A stretch of DNA of 64,000 nucleotides from a virus, in IMG/VR virus record IMGVR_UViG_3300032282_001564, positions 49,158-113,157 of that record. One strand, written 5' to 3'. The position numbers and the translations under genes are program-made. The notes under the pieces were generated by a model. That model was not told where the DNA came from, did not search any database, and worked only from the letters and a program-made list of their open reading frames with translations. Shown one piece after another: positions 1 to 8,121 of this stretch (the first letter of the stretch is position 1; each line of letters begins with the position of its first letter).

Positions 1-132
1 GGTGTTTCACAAGCCGCTGACCATATACACTCAATTACAATAACAGGTAATACTGGATCTATTGGTTCTAGTACATCATTTGATACACGCCCACCATATT
101 ATACATTGTGCTTCTTACAAAAGGCGTATTAA
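1..132 (+). CDS. Tail fibre / collar protein, C-terminal end (partial)
   Basis: Frame 1 is open from the window edge to a TAA at 130-132, giving the last 43 residues of a longer protein. The segment has an H-I-H-S stretch, a glycine/serine/threonine-rich turn region and ends in DTRPPYYTLCFLQKAY. That ending is typical of phage tail-collar and fibre tips, where R-P-P-Y is followed by a short hydrophobic strand. It probably acts outside the cell as part of the adsorption apparatus. The stop overlaps the ATG of the next gene (TAATG), so the two are likely translated together. Family assignment rests on the terminal motif only. Confidence 0.7.
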   Translation, partial: GVSQAADHIHSITITGNTGSIGSSTSFDTRPPYYTLCFLQKAY

Positions 133-722
133 TGATAATTGAGCTTGACAATTATGTAAATGCTGAGGACCTTGCTTATATACGTGAGCAAATTGAACCA
201 CGCATTACCGGATATGGCGAGCCAAACGAATACCATAGGGCTGGCACTACTTTAACAATAGCGAAAATTTCAGAATTAACAGATTTGAATTCTCGTTTGA
301 GCAACATATTCCGCAATGTTAAAGTACGCATCAGAAGAGATTACCGCCCAAGTTATAGTGGCATGGGTGATAGTGGCTACGAATTCCATAGATATCAGCC
401 CGGGGATATTTGCAAACCCCACGGCGACAGCGAAATTGTAGCTGGGGAACCACATTTACGTTACGCCAGTGTGGTACTGCACTTAAATACAGTAGAAACT
501 GGCGGGGAATTAATATTCCCAACCCAAGATATTCGGGTAAAAACAAAAGCAGGAAAAATAGTAGTTTTTCCGCCCTACGGCATGTTTAATCATTACACAA
601 CCCCAAGCGAAGAAGTACGAGATGTAATAGTAACTTGGTTTACATATGATGGATTAAGTGTTGTTAAAAACGGCATAAATATAACGAGCAATCAAGGATT
701 ATTAAATGGCATACACAATTGA
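132..722 (+). CDS. 2OG-Fe(II) oxygenase (prolyl 4-hydroxylase-like)
   Basis: A 196-residue protein with the double-stranded beta-helix signature of 2-oxoglutarate/Fe(II) dioxygenases. The HxD iron ligands are H97 and D99 (KPHGDS), the distal histidine is H154 (MFNHYTTPS), and R163 lies nine residues later where the 2-oxoglutarate carboxylate is bound. Such enzymes hydroxylate protein side chains or small molecules. The ATG at 132 overlaps the preceding fibre stop and is preferred to an upstream GTG at 108. It lies between fibre genes, so a fibre or another virion protein is a reasonable substrate, which is inference. Confidence 0.85.
   Translation: MIIELDNYVNAEDLAYIREQIEPRITGYGEPNEYHRAGTTLTIAKISELTDLNSRLSNIFRNVKVRIRRDYRPSYSGMGDSGYEFHRYQPGDICKPHGDSEIVAGEPHLRYASVVLHLNTVETGGELIFPTQDIRVKTKAGKIVVFPPYGMFNHYTTPSEEVRDVIVTWFTYDGLSVVKNGINITSNQGLLNGIHN
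674..681 (+). promoter_or_regulatory. Candidate T4-type late promoter box
   Basis: CATAAATA differs from the T4 late box TATAAATA at one base. It lies about 30 bases before the fibre gene start at 706, leaving room for initiation and for the AAGGA Shine-Dalgarno at 694-698. A single short match in AT-rich DNA is weak evidence. Confidence 0.35.
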
Positions 723-2532
723 CCTTAGCAACGGTACCAGTCTAATTACAGGCGGTCTTTCAGACGGAACCGTAGATACTAGCCACACAAGTTTAGTTTT
801 AATTGGTAAAAACTACGCCGGTTACGGACAGTTCCTCAATGACAACTTTGTTCGATTGTTGGAAAACTTTGCTAACAGTACTAGCCCAGCTAATCCTTTA
901 GCAGGACAATTATGGTGGGACACAACAAACGCGGTTATGCGTGTATACACCGGCAATAGCTGGAAAATTTCTACAGGTGCTACATCAAGCCCTGCAAGTA
1001 GTCCTCCTGGAGACCTAAGCGCCTTGGGTGGCGACCTATGGTTTGACAGTACAAACAACCAATTAAAGTTATACACTGGTAGCCAATGGTTAGTTGTTGG
1101 TCCAGTTGCAACAACAGCAACAGGTGACTCTGGTGCGTTTCCGGCTCTAATTACAGACTCGGGCGGTGCTGTGCGTACAATCGTACAACTTAAAATTAAA
1201 GGTATTGTATATGCCATATTTGCATATGAAAACTTTAACACAAGTACACCAGGCTTTGCCACAATCCGTGCAGGTTTAAACTTTAATACAAACAATACCC
1301 CAGCAATGGGCCTAAGCACACAAGATACAGCCGCTACAGCAAGTACACTAGTACAACGTGACAGCAGTGGTGGTATTACTGCCGCATCAGTAGCATCAGG
1401 GACTATTAATACCACCGGATTGATTACAAGCGGCGGTGGTTTTAGCGGATCACTAAGCGGTAACGTTGCTGGCCAATTAGTTAACTCGACTCAAGTATTA
1501 GCTACTACTGTTAGTACAGCTAGTACAGTAACAGCCGCAGGCGGTTTTGTCGGCACAATAAACACAGCCGCACAACCAAACATTACTACCTTGGGTAACG
1601 TATTCAACTTATCAACCAATGGTCAAACTAGTTTAACTGGTTATGCTACTTATAATGGTGCTGAAATTGCTACTACTGGTGCTAATGCTAGTATTACTTT
1701 TGGCTACTTAGACAGCACTATCATTGGTTCTATTACACCACGTCTAGGTAAGTTTACAGATTTAATTGTTAGTAACGTAGCATATCCATTTGCAACTGGC
1801 GTTATTAACTTAGGACAACCCGGTGCAGTATGGAACGGTGTTTACGCTAACGCGGCAATCACCAGCAGAATTATTAACTCTGGTAATGCATCCATTGGTG
1901 GTATATTAACTGTTACTGGTAATGCCAATATGTTGGCTAACCTAAGCATTACATCTCAAGTTAATGCAACAACGGTAATGGCGTCGGTTGCAAATATTTC
2001 AACTAGCGTTTATACTCCTTCATTAACAATAGTCAATGGTACTGTTTCTGGTAACATCAATCCTAGTGCTAACCTAGTTAGCAATTTGGGCTCAGTAACC
2101 AACTGGTACAATAACATTTATGGTACTGCTATCCATGCGTTATATGCTGACGTTGCAGAACGATTCCACAGCGATGCTCCATATTCACCAGGAACTGTAG
2201 TTGAATTGGGCGGTCCAGTAGAAATTACCAAAGTGAAAGACGAATTAAGCGATAAAGTCTTTGGCGTCATAAGTACTAATGCGGCTTACTTAATGAATTC
2301 CGGTGCCGGTTCAAACGAAACACACCCACCTGTAGCAATGAGCGGACGAGTTCCAGTTAGAGTAATTGGTTTAATCGCCAAAGGTGAACGTTTAGTAAGT
2401 GCTGGAAATGGTTTAGCTCGAGCTGGAAAATCCACAGAATTAACACCTTGGAATGTAATCGGACGTAGTTTAGTTGACAAAACGGACACCGGTGAAAGTA
2501 CAATTGAAGCTATTGTAAAAATAAATTCATAA
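706..2532 (+). CDS. Tail fibre-like structural protein
   Basis: A 608-residue protein rich in Ser, Thr, Gly and Asn. The N-terminal third holds two related segments ending in RVYTGNSWK and KLYTGSQW, each preceded by a G-x-LW(W/F)D motif, which look like repeated beta modules. The middle is a low-complexity T/S/N/A repeat region expected of a trimeric fibre shaft. The C-terminus (from about residue 480) has a DVAERFHSDAPYSPGTVVEL segment that recurs in T4-like marine phage structural proteins. AAGGA stands before the start, which overlaps the oxygenase gene. It probably belongs to the adsorption apparatus; the exact position is unknown. Confidence 0.75.
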   Translation: MAYTIDLSNGTSLITGGLSDGTVDTSHTSLVLIGKNYAGYGQFLNDNFVRLLENFANSTSPANPLAGQLWWDTTNAVMRVYTGNSWKISTGATSSPASSPPGDLSALGGDLWFDSTNNQLKLYTGSQWLVVGPVATTATGDSGAFPALITDSGGAVRTIVQLKIKGIVYAIFAYENFNTSTPGFATIRAGLNFNTNNTPAMGLSTQDTAATASTLVQRDSSGGITAASVASGTINTTGLITSGGGFSGSLSGNVAGQLVNSTQVLATTVSTASTVTAAGGFVGTINTAAQPNITTLGNVFNLSTNGQTSLTGYATYNGAEIATTGANASITFGYLDSTIIGSITPRLGKFTDLIVSNVAYPFATGVINLGQPGAVWNGVYANAAITSRIINSGNASIGGILTVTGNANMLANLSITSQVNATTVMASVANISTSVYTPSLTIVNGTVSGNINPSANLVSNLGSVTNWYNNIYGTAIHALYADVAERFHSDAPYSPGTVVELGGPVEITKVKDELSDKVFGVISTNAAYLMNSGAGSNETHPPVAMSGRVPVRVIGLIAKGERLVSAGNGLARAGKSTELTPWNVIGRSLVDKTDTGESTIEAIVKINS

Positions 2533-2547
2533 TAGGAAATATAGAAT

Positions 2548-3567
2548 ATGGCGTACCAACAACTAGGACTAATACAAGCATCAGATTACAATGCTTTAGT
2601 CGATACCAACTGGAGTACATCGGCAAATACTCTTAATGCTATTTGGTCCGGTGGACAATATGACGGCGGATATGGCCAAACAGCTATTCCGCAAGTTTCA
2701 ACTGCTGGTACAGTAACAGCTACACAATGGGCGTCATTAATCAATACTTTAAACAGCGTTAAAACACACCAAACAGGTACAGGTACAGGTATTAGTGCTA
2801 CAACAGCTGGTGGTACAATTAACTATCTAACTACATTACAAAGCAGTTTAAGCACAGCATGGTCAAGCCGTTTGTTGTTTAACAGCGTTCAAGGTACAAC
2901 ATCCACTGGTAGTACATACAGCCCTAACTACACATACACCAATGCTCCAACTTTGCGTAGTGATACTATTGTTCGTACTATTACATTTGCATCAGCTGAC
3001 CAAGCTCGTTGGTTCTTTAATGCCGGTGGTCAAATTAACTTTATTGTTACTAGCTGTTCAAACGGCGACGGTACAAACCGTTCTGGAGATATTGTTACTT
3101 TAGTTGGTACAAACTTTGCTAGTTTAACAGCGTTCCGTGCTCATACAAACGGCGGACGTCAGGGCACAGGTGGCACAGCTAACACCAACAACACAGCACT
3201 TGGTTATTATGAAATGACTACAAGCCCACAAACCCTTTCCCAAATTACTAGTACAACCAGTTTATATACCGGTGACTACATGACATTAACTGCTTACACA
3301 AACGGTACACAAGGTCTATACCAAGACCGCGGTAGCGTATTGTACATGGCCTTAACTTATGTAAGTGCATTGCGTACTGACGGTATTTACACAACCAGCG
3401 ATCCACAGGGTTCACAAGGCTCACAAAAAGAAACTGGCGGTGTTAACTACAGCAACTACTGGTACTTTAACGATTCATTAAACGTAACCATTAACCATCG
3501 TGTTGACGTAGTATATCCAGAAACAACAAACATCTCCAATACTTGGGGTACTGTAACAGTTTCCTAA
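2548..3567 (+). CDS. Tail fibre-associated / structural protein
   Basis: A 339-residue Thr/Ser/Asn/Gly-rich protein starting MAYQQLGLIQASDYNAL. It has a GGYGQTAI segment near residue 50 and a W-A-S-L-I-N-T-L helix near residue 70, followed by beta-type sequence. Composition matches the fibre gene immediately upstream (15-base gap). Both begin MAY, suggesting co-expression. A structural role is inferred from composition and neighbourhood; no catalytic motif is visible. Confidence 0.6.
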   Translation: MAYQQLGLIQASDYNALVDTNWSTSANTLNAIWSGGQYDGGYGQTAIPQVSTAGTVTATQWASLINTLNSVKTHQTGTGTGISATTAGGTINYLTTLQSSLSTAWSSRLLFNSVQGTTSTGSTYSPNYTYTNAPTLRSDTIVRTITFASADQARWFFNAGGQINFIVTSCSNGDGTNRSGDIVTLVGTNFASLTAFRAHTNGGRQGTGGTANTNNTALGYYEMTTSPQTLSQITSTTSLYTGDYMTLTAYTNGTQGLYQDRGSVLYMALTYVSALRTDGIYTTSDPQGSQGSQKETGGVNYSNYWYFNDSLNVTINHRVDVVYPETTNISNTWGTVTVS

Positions 3568-3577
3568 TCCAAAGTAG

Positions 3578-3606
3578 TTGACATACCGGGTGTAGACTAG
3601 TATAAT
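3578..3606 (+). promoter_or_regulatory. Sigma70-type promoter for the modification operon
   Basis: TTGACA (3578-3583), a 17-base spacer and TATAAT (3601-3606) match the bacterial consensus exactly. It faces the gene starting at 3632 and probably drives the long operon to about 18.7 kb. Confidence 0.85.
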
Positions 3607-3619
3607 TACTGTCTACACC
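3589..3619 (+). repeat. Inverted repeat spanning the -10 box
   Basis: GGTGTAGAC (3589-3597) and GTCTACACC (3611-3619) form a perfect nine-base inverted repeat around a 13-base centre that contains the -10 box. It is followed by TTTCTTTCT. It could be an operator, a 5' leader element, or the terminator of the upstream fibre genes. Confidence 0.7.
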
Positions 3620-3631
3620 TTTCTTTCTATT

Positions 3632-3946
3632 ATGAGCGAACTCGAAAAACTTACTGCCGAAATACGACAGGCCACTGATTATCAAATTAATAAACGCATC
3701 CTACGAGAAAAAATCCAAACAGATTTGCATTTACCCTATAATGGCGGATTGTTTAAAATTACACCCGAGCTATTAGCCTTTATGCAAGGTTGGCCAATTG
3801 ATGATATGTATCTTGAAGATGCATATGGTAATCCTATTCAAGTTGACCGACAGGTATTTTTGATTCAAGCACAACAGCATTATCAACAAGTAATGAACAG
3901 ATGGCATCAACAACATGGCGAACTTAAGAAAATCCGCAAAGTCTAG
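3632..3946 (+). CDS. Conserved-looking small protein, unknown function
   Basis: A 104-residue soluble protein, first gene after the strong promoter at 3578. It is mostly helical, with charged N-terminal helices and a C-terminal Q/H-rich helix ending in KKIRKV. A central segment (residues 35-70, GLFKITPELLAFMQGWP) looks like a compact folded core. No catalytic motif or membrane segment is visible. It overlaps the next gene by 32 bases in another frame, so it is likely coupled to the glycosyltransferase-like genes downstream. Confidence 0.6.
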   Translation: MSELEKLTAEIRQATDYQINKRILREKIQTDLHLPYNGGLFKITPELLAFMQGWPIDDMYLEDAYGNPIQVDRQVFLIQAQQHYQQVMNRWHQQHGELKKIRKV

Positions 3947-4730
3947 GGGCGCCGTAGTATTTGCTCTTAATAACGGGCAAACAGATTATGTAGCCATGGC
4001 GGATCAAACAAGCCGTTTGATCCAACACAACATGGGCATGCCAGTTACACTTGTTACAGATTTAACCAGCGAACCGGAGTTTGCGTATGATCGTATTGTT
4101 CGTATAGACATTGCTGGACACAATTTTAAATTAGATAATGCCACAGTTCGTTGGCGTAATTTTGGACGCTACATGGCATACGAAGCCAGCACATATGATG
4201 AGACATTGTTGCTAGACACTGACTATCTAGTACTTGATGATAGTTTGTTAAAATTATTTGCCACGGACTTTGACTATAGACTAATGCATCACAACGTAAC
4301 TGATTCTGGTCCGCTGTATGAAGAAATGGGAGAAACTAGTTTACCATTTATCTGGGCCACAGTAGTAGCATTTAGAAAAACTGAACGCTCAAGACTATTC
4401 TTTAATCTTGTTGGACGTATACAACGTAATTACAACTACTATAGGACTTTGTTTAATGTTCGCGAAAGTAATTTTAGAAACGATTATGCATTTGCAATGG
4501 CTAATATAATTATAAGTGGTTACGACATTAACGAAGACCAAGGCATTCCTTGGCCAATGTACACATTAGAAAAACCAGTGGTGTCTATTAAACCTACTGA
4601 TAATTTCTTACATGTCAAGTACGCCGATTTGGCAACAGTAGTTCCTTACCAGAATATACACGTAATGGATAAAGAATATTTGTTAAGTGACAATTTTAAA
4701 AATTTAGTAGGAGAACTCTGTGAATCATAA
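3915..4730 (+). CDS. GT-A-like glycosyltransferase
   Basis: A 271-residue soluble protein. After a basic N-terminus comes VVFALNNGQTDYVAMA, then a beta-alpha pattern ending in LLLDTDYLVLDD (about residues 94-105). D-T-D in that setting resembles the DxD metal/nucleotide-sugar site of GT-A glycosyltransferases. It probably transfers a sugar from a nucleotide donor, acceptor unknown. The next gene is a paralogue. RBS-like bases overlap the upstream coding end, consistent with coupling. The family is inferred from the DxD region and alternating strand/helix pattern, not from a database match. Confidence 0.55.
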   Translation: MANLRKSAKSRGAVVFALNNGQTDYVAMADQTSRLIQHNMGMPVTLVTDLTSEPEFAYDRIVRIDIAGHNFKLDNATVRWRNFGRYMAYEASTYDETLLLDTDYLVLDDSLLKLFATDFDYRLMHHNVTDSGPLYEEMGETSLPFIWATVVAFRKTERSRLFFNLVGRIQRNYNYYRTLFNVRESNFRNDYAFAMANIIISGYDINEDQGIPWPMYTLEKPVVSIKPTDNFLHVKYADLATVVPYQNIHVMDKEYLLSDNFKNLVGELCES

Positions 4731-5538
4731 AGAACAAGCTGGCTTTGTTACTTTTGCACAGAACACAGACCAAGTTGATTATTTAGAACTGGCCGCAGTA
4801 CAAGCACAAAACATTAAACTAACACAAAAGTTAAATCGTACAGCAGTAATAGTAGATAGTGCAACCAAGGAAAAAGTAAATGACGATCATCGTGGCGTTT
4901 TTGATTATATCATTGATCTTCCCCATGATTATAATGATCCTACTAATGCTAGAAAGTTTGCTAATGAGTGGCAAGTCTTTTGGCTTACGCCTTTTAAAGA
5001 AACTGTTAAATTAGAAAGTGATTTACTGTTTACTCGTAGCATTGATCATTGGTGGACAGCATTTAGGTTACGCAACGTTTGTTTAAGCGTAGGGGCAAGA
5101 GATTATCGCGGTAATAGAAATTATAAAAATTTATACCGTAGAGAATTTCCAGAAAATGAACTACCTGATGTATACAACGGATTAATGTATTTTAGATATA
5201 GCCAAGAAGCTGTACAATTTTTTAATGTTGCCCGTGCTGTTTTTAATAATTGGGCACACATAAGAGACAACCTACTGATTAACTGTAGAGATGAAACTCC
5301 GAGCACAGATGTACTGTATGCGGTTACTGCACTTATAGTTGGACCAGAAAATTGTACAGCACACAGTTTAGATTTTATAAACTTTACACACATGAAATCG
5401 GCATTCAATGGATGGAGTGATAACCGTATGTGGACCGACACAGTAGTCGGCGAAACAGATGGTAATATGATACGAATTAATAATTTAAATCAATACCATC
5501 CGGTACATTACTACGATAAAGATTATGTTAAAAGATGA
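4720..5538 (+). CDS. GT-A-like protein, paralogue of the preceding gene
   Basis: A 272-residue protein starting at GTG 4720, four bases after AGGAGAA-type Shine-Dalgarno sequence. It shares the opening pattern of its neighbour (GFVTFAQNTDQVDYLELA versus AVVFALNNGQTDYVAMA). Where the neighbour has D-T-D this copy reads LESDLLFTRSIDHW, keeping one aspartate, so metal binding may differ. It may be a transferase with changed specificity or a partner subunit. Family is inferred from similarity to the neighbour. Confidence 0.5.
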   Translation: MNHKEQAGFVTFAQNTDQVDYLELAAVQAQNIKLTQKLNRTAVIVDSATKEKVNDDHRGVFDYIIDLPHDYNDPTNARKFANEWQVFWLTPFKETVKLESDLLFTRSIDHWWTAFRLRNVCLSVGARDYRGNRNYKNLYRREFPENELPDVYNGLMYFRYSQEAVQFFNVARAVFNNWAHIRDNLLINCRDETPSTDVLYAVTALIVGPENCTAHSLDFINFTHMKSAFNGWSDNRMWTDTVVGETDGNMIRINNLNQYHPVHYYDKDYVKR

Positions 5539-5866
5539 AGATGTATTTGCGTTACTAACTCCTGCACCGCAAGTAGAAATAGAGTATAGGATCTACTACA
5601 ACGATGCAGGCGATATTACGCATTGCTCAATGATAGAACACGCCGATGGAAATTACATTGTTGTGGATAAAGACACATACAATAATTATTTCCAATACCA
5701 CATAGTCAACGGTAAGTTAAAAAAGATAGAATCGGACGCTAGATATATCGTAAAATTGCGTAAGTCAACAAAAGGATATCCTGTAGTAGCAGGAAACGCC
5801 AGCTTAATATTAGAGCCGGGCGAAACACATGAAAATATAGAATACTATGAACGAACAGATAATTGA
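5525..5866 (+). CDS. Small protein of unknown function
   Basis: A 113-residue protein that overlaps both neighbours (14 and 20 bases). The predicted strands (EIEYRIYYNDAGDI, NYIVVDKDTYNNYF, RYIVKLR) suggest a small beta-rich fold. It has no signal peptide, membrane segment or cysteine cluster. It lies between glycosyltransferase-like genes, so an accessory role there is possible, but nothing in the sequence demonstrates it. Confidence 0.5.
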   Translation: MLKDEDVFALLTPAPQVEIEYRIYYNDAGDITHCSMIEHADGNYIVVDKDTYNNYFQYHIVNGKLKKIESDARYIVKLRKSTKGYPVVAGNASLILEPGETHENIEYYERTDN

Positions 5867-6743
5867 TATTGCTGATATAGATTGCATTTACCTTAGTTAT
5901 GATGAACCACGTAAAGAAGAATTTTGGATTATGATTCAAAATATGGTTCCTTGGGCTGAACGTGTTGATGGTATTAAAGGGTCAGACGCCGCACATAAAG
6001 CGGCCGCAATGACTAGTACCACTGATTGGTTTGTACTAATTGATGGAGACAATATACCAGACCCTGACTTCTTTAATAAACAATTAATACTAACAGACGA
6101 ACACCAAGGTGGTGCATTTCGTTGGCGAGCTCGTAATGTTGTTAACGGATTAATGTATGGCAACGGTGGTATGAGTGTGTGGTCAAAAGAATTTGTAATG
6201 AATATGCGTACACACGAAGCAAGTGATGGTACTGCGGCCAACGATGTAGAGTTTTGTTTTTATCCTAACTACTACAGTATGAATGATTGTTATAGTACAA
6301 CACATCCTAATGCTACTCCATTCCAGGCCTGGCGTGCCGGATTCCGCGAAGGTGTTAAGATGTCGTTAGATCGCGGAGCAAAGCCTAGTCTTGAAGAATT
6401 TGAACAGCGTGTACATAGTCGCAATTATGATCATTTGTGCATTTGGCAAAGCGTTGGCGCCGACGCAGAAAATGGCTTTTGGTCTATTTACGGAGCACGA
6501 CTTGGTACTTACATGACCATGATTGAAGGATGGAATCACAAAGAAGTACAAGACTTTGATGTGCTGGCTAAACTATGGGAATCGTTTAGCCAAGACGGCG
6601 CTGACCAATGTTGTAGTGTAGGCGACACACTACGTAGAAAATTAGGCATGCCTATAGTAGATATGGATCCTGCTGAAAGTGAGTTCTTTAAACATCACTA
6701 CAGATCGCAACATAAAAATTTAGGAATAATGATTCGTGAGTAA
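5847..6743 (+). CDS. Glycosyltransferase-like protein (GT-A-type, DGDN motif)
   Basis: A 298-residue soluble protein. After DCIYLSYDEPRKEEFW comes a GT-A-like core with WFVLIDGDNIPDPDFF (about residues 54-69); D-G-D resembles a DxD nucleotide-sugar site. A second block, NVVNGLMYGNGGMSVWSKEF, and FQAWRAGFREGVKMS recur in the C-terminal half of the reverse-strand protein at 31779-33434, so the two are paralogues. It probably transfers or senses a sugar moiety. It is in the operon directly before the radical SAM cluster. The exact activity is unknown. Confidence 0.55.
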   Translation: MNEQIIDIADIDCIYLSYDEPRKEEFWIMIQNMVPWAERVDGIKGSDAAHKAAAMTSTTDWFVLIDGDNIPDPDFFNKQLILTDEHQGGAFRWRARNVVNGLMYGNGGMSVWSKEFVMNMRTHEASDGTAANDVEFCFYPNYYSMNDCYSTTHPNATPFQAWRAGFREGVKMSLDRGAKPSLEEFEQRVHSRNYDHLCIWQSVGADAENGFWSIYGARLGTYMTMIEGWNHKEVQDFDVLAKLWESFSQDGADQCCSVGDTLRRKLGMPIVDMDPAESEFFKHHYRSQHKNLGIMIRE

Positions 6744-8121
6744 AAGCGATTTTATGTCTGCCGCAGAGCAGATGCAGGCAAAGCTAGGCCCAGCACTATG
6801 TTTGGCTAAATGGAAACAAGTAAGTTTACATTTACCTACAGGGTTAACTAACAGTTGTTATCATCCTCCGCTACACACAATCGATGCTGAAGAGATTAAA
6901 ACAAAACCCGGAGCACTACACAACACAGCACATAAAAAGGCTCAGCGTGTTATTATGCTTAAGAATGAGCGTCCGCAAGAGTGTAGTTATTGTTGGACAC
7001 AGGAAGACTTAGGTAATTTAAGCGATCGTCATTATAGGTCAGGTGAGCCTTGGGCCGCAGAAGATTATGACGTTATTAAAAACAGCAAAGGAACTGAAGA
7101 TGATGTTATTCCGTCGTATGTCGAGGTTAACTTTAATCATGCGTGTAATTTGCGATGTAGTTATTGTAGCCCTCAGTTTAGCAGTAGCTGGCAAACAGAA
7201 GTGGACAAGTATGGCGGCTACCCAACAAGTGTCATTCATAATGATCCTAGTCATTTTACTGGCAATCGTCGGCCTATACCACATTCCCACGATAATCCTT
7301 ATGTTGATGCCTTCTGGGAATGGTGGCCTACACTATATCCTAAACTAAAACATTTCCGCATGACCGGTGGTGAGCCATTGATGGACAAGAATACATACAA
7401 AGTATTTGACTATGTATTGGCCTTACCTAACCCAGAATTGCATTTGGATGTGACCAGCAACTTCAGTGTGGAAGATAACTTGATGAATAAGTATCTTGAC
7501 TATGTAAAACAATTATGTTCTACACAAATTGAACATTTTATGCAGTATGTTAGTGTAGACACCGGCAACGTCAAACATGCTGAATATATCAGGCACGGAC
7601 TTGATATGAATCGACTACACGAGAATGTCAACAGATTCTTAACAGAAATTCCATACCGTAATAGTCTAACATTTATTATTACCATGAATAATCTAAGTGT
7701 ACTTGGATTACAACGACAATTAAATTGGATTCTTGAATTGCGTAAAAAGTACAGCACTACATATCAACGTGTTTGGTTTGACACTCCGTTGCTACGTACA
7801 CCGACTTGGCAAAGTCTACAAATACTGCCACCTGTGTATGCCGGTGTGCTAGAACGTGTGGCCGATTGGATGGAATTACATTTAGAAACCGCAGACAAGC
7901 CATTTCAAGGTTTTAAAGACTATGAAGTACAGCGTATGCGTAGGGATATAGATTGGATGAAAGAAGGTTGTAATCTAGATCCAAAATATGTTAAACTGCA
8001 ACGTGCAGATTTTTATCGTTTCTTTAATGAACACGATAAACGTCGTGGCACAGACTTTTTAGCAACATTTCCTGAAATGCGAGAATTTTGGAAAGAATGT
8101 GAGTACCATGCCAAGAATTAA
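6736..8121 (+). CDS. Radical SAM protein with N-terminal auxiliary Cys region (1 of 6)
   Basis: A 461-residue enzyme starting at GTG 6736, eight bases inside the upstream gene. The CX3CX2C motif (HACNLRCSYC, C137, C141, C144) binds the [4Fe-4S] cluster that cleaves S-adenosylmethionine. FRMTGGEPLMDK is the GGEP SAM-binding motif. N-terminal cysteines C22, C41, C83 and C86 (ECSYCW) look like ligands of an auxiliary cluster. Most SPASM/twitch domains are C-terminal, so this order is unusual. Members of such families often modify peptides. The substrate is unknown. The next gene is a close paralogue. Confidence 0.85.
   Translation: MSKSDFMSAAEQMQAKLGPALCLAKWKQVSLHLPTGLTNSCYHPPLHTIDAEEIKTKPGALHNTAHKKAQRVIMLKNERPQECSYCWTQEDLGNLSDRHYRSGEPWAAEDYDVIKNSKGTEDDVIPSYVEVNFNHACNLRCSYCSPQFSSSWQTEVDKYGGYPTSVIHNDPSHFTGNRRPIPHSHDNPYVDAFWEWWPTLYPKLKHFRMTGGEPLMDKNTYKVFDYVLALPNPELHLDVTSNFSVEDNLMNKYLDYVKQLCSTQIEHFMQYVSVDTGNVKHAEYIRHGLDMNRLHENVNRFLTEIPYRNSLTFIITMNNLSVLGLQRQLNWILELRKKYSTTYQRVWFDTPLLRTPTWQSLQILPPVYAGVLERVADWMELHLETADKPFQGFKDYEVQRMRRDIDWMKEGCNLDPKYVKLQRADFYRFFNEHDKRRGTDFLATFPEMREFWKECEYHAKN

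Noticed and set aside
7043-7348. Hydrophobic frame inside the first radical SAM gene
   Set aside because: It has no ribosome site, begins at GTG and its hydrophobicity follows from T at second positions in the shifted frame.
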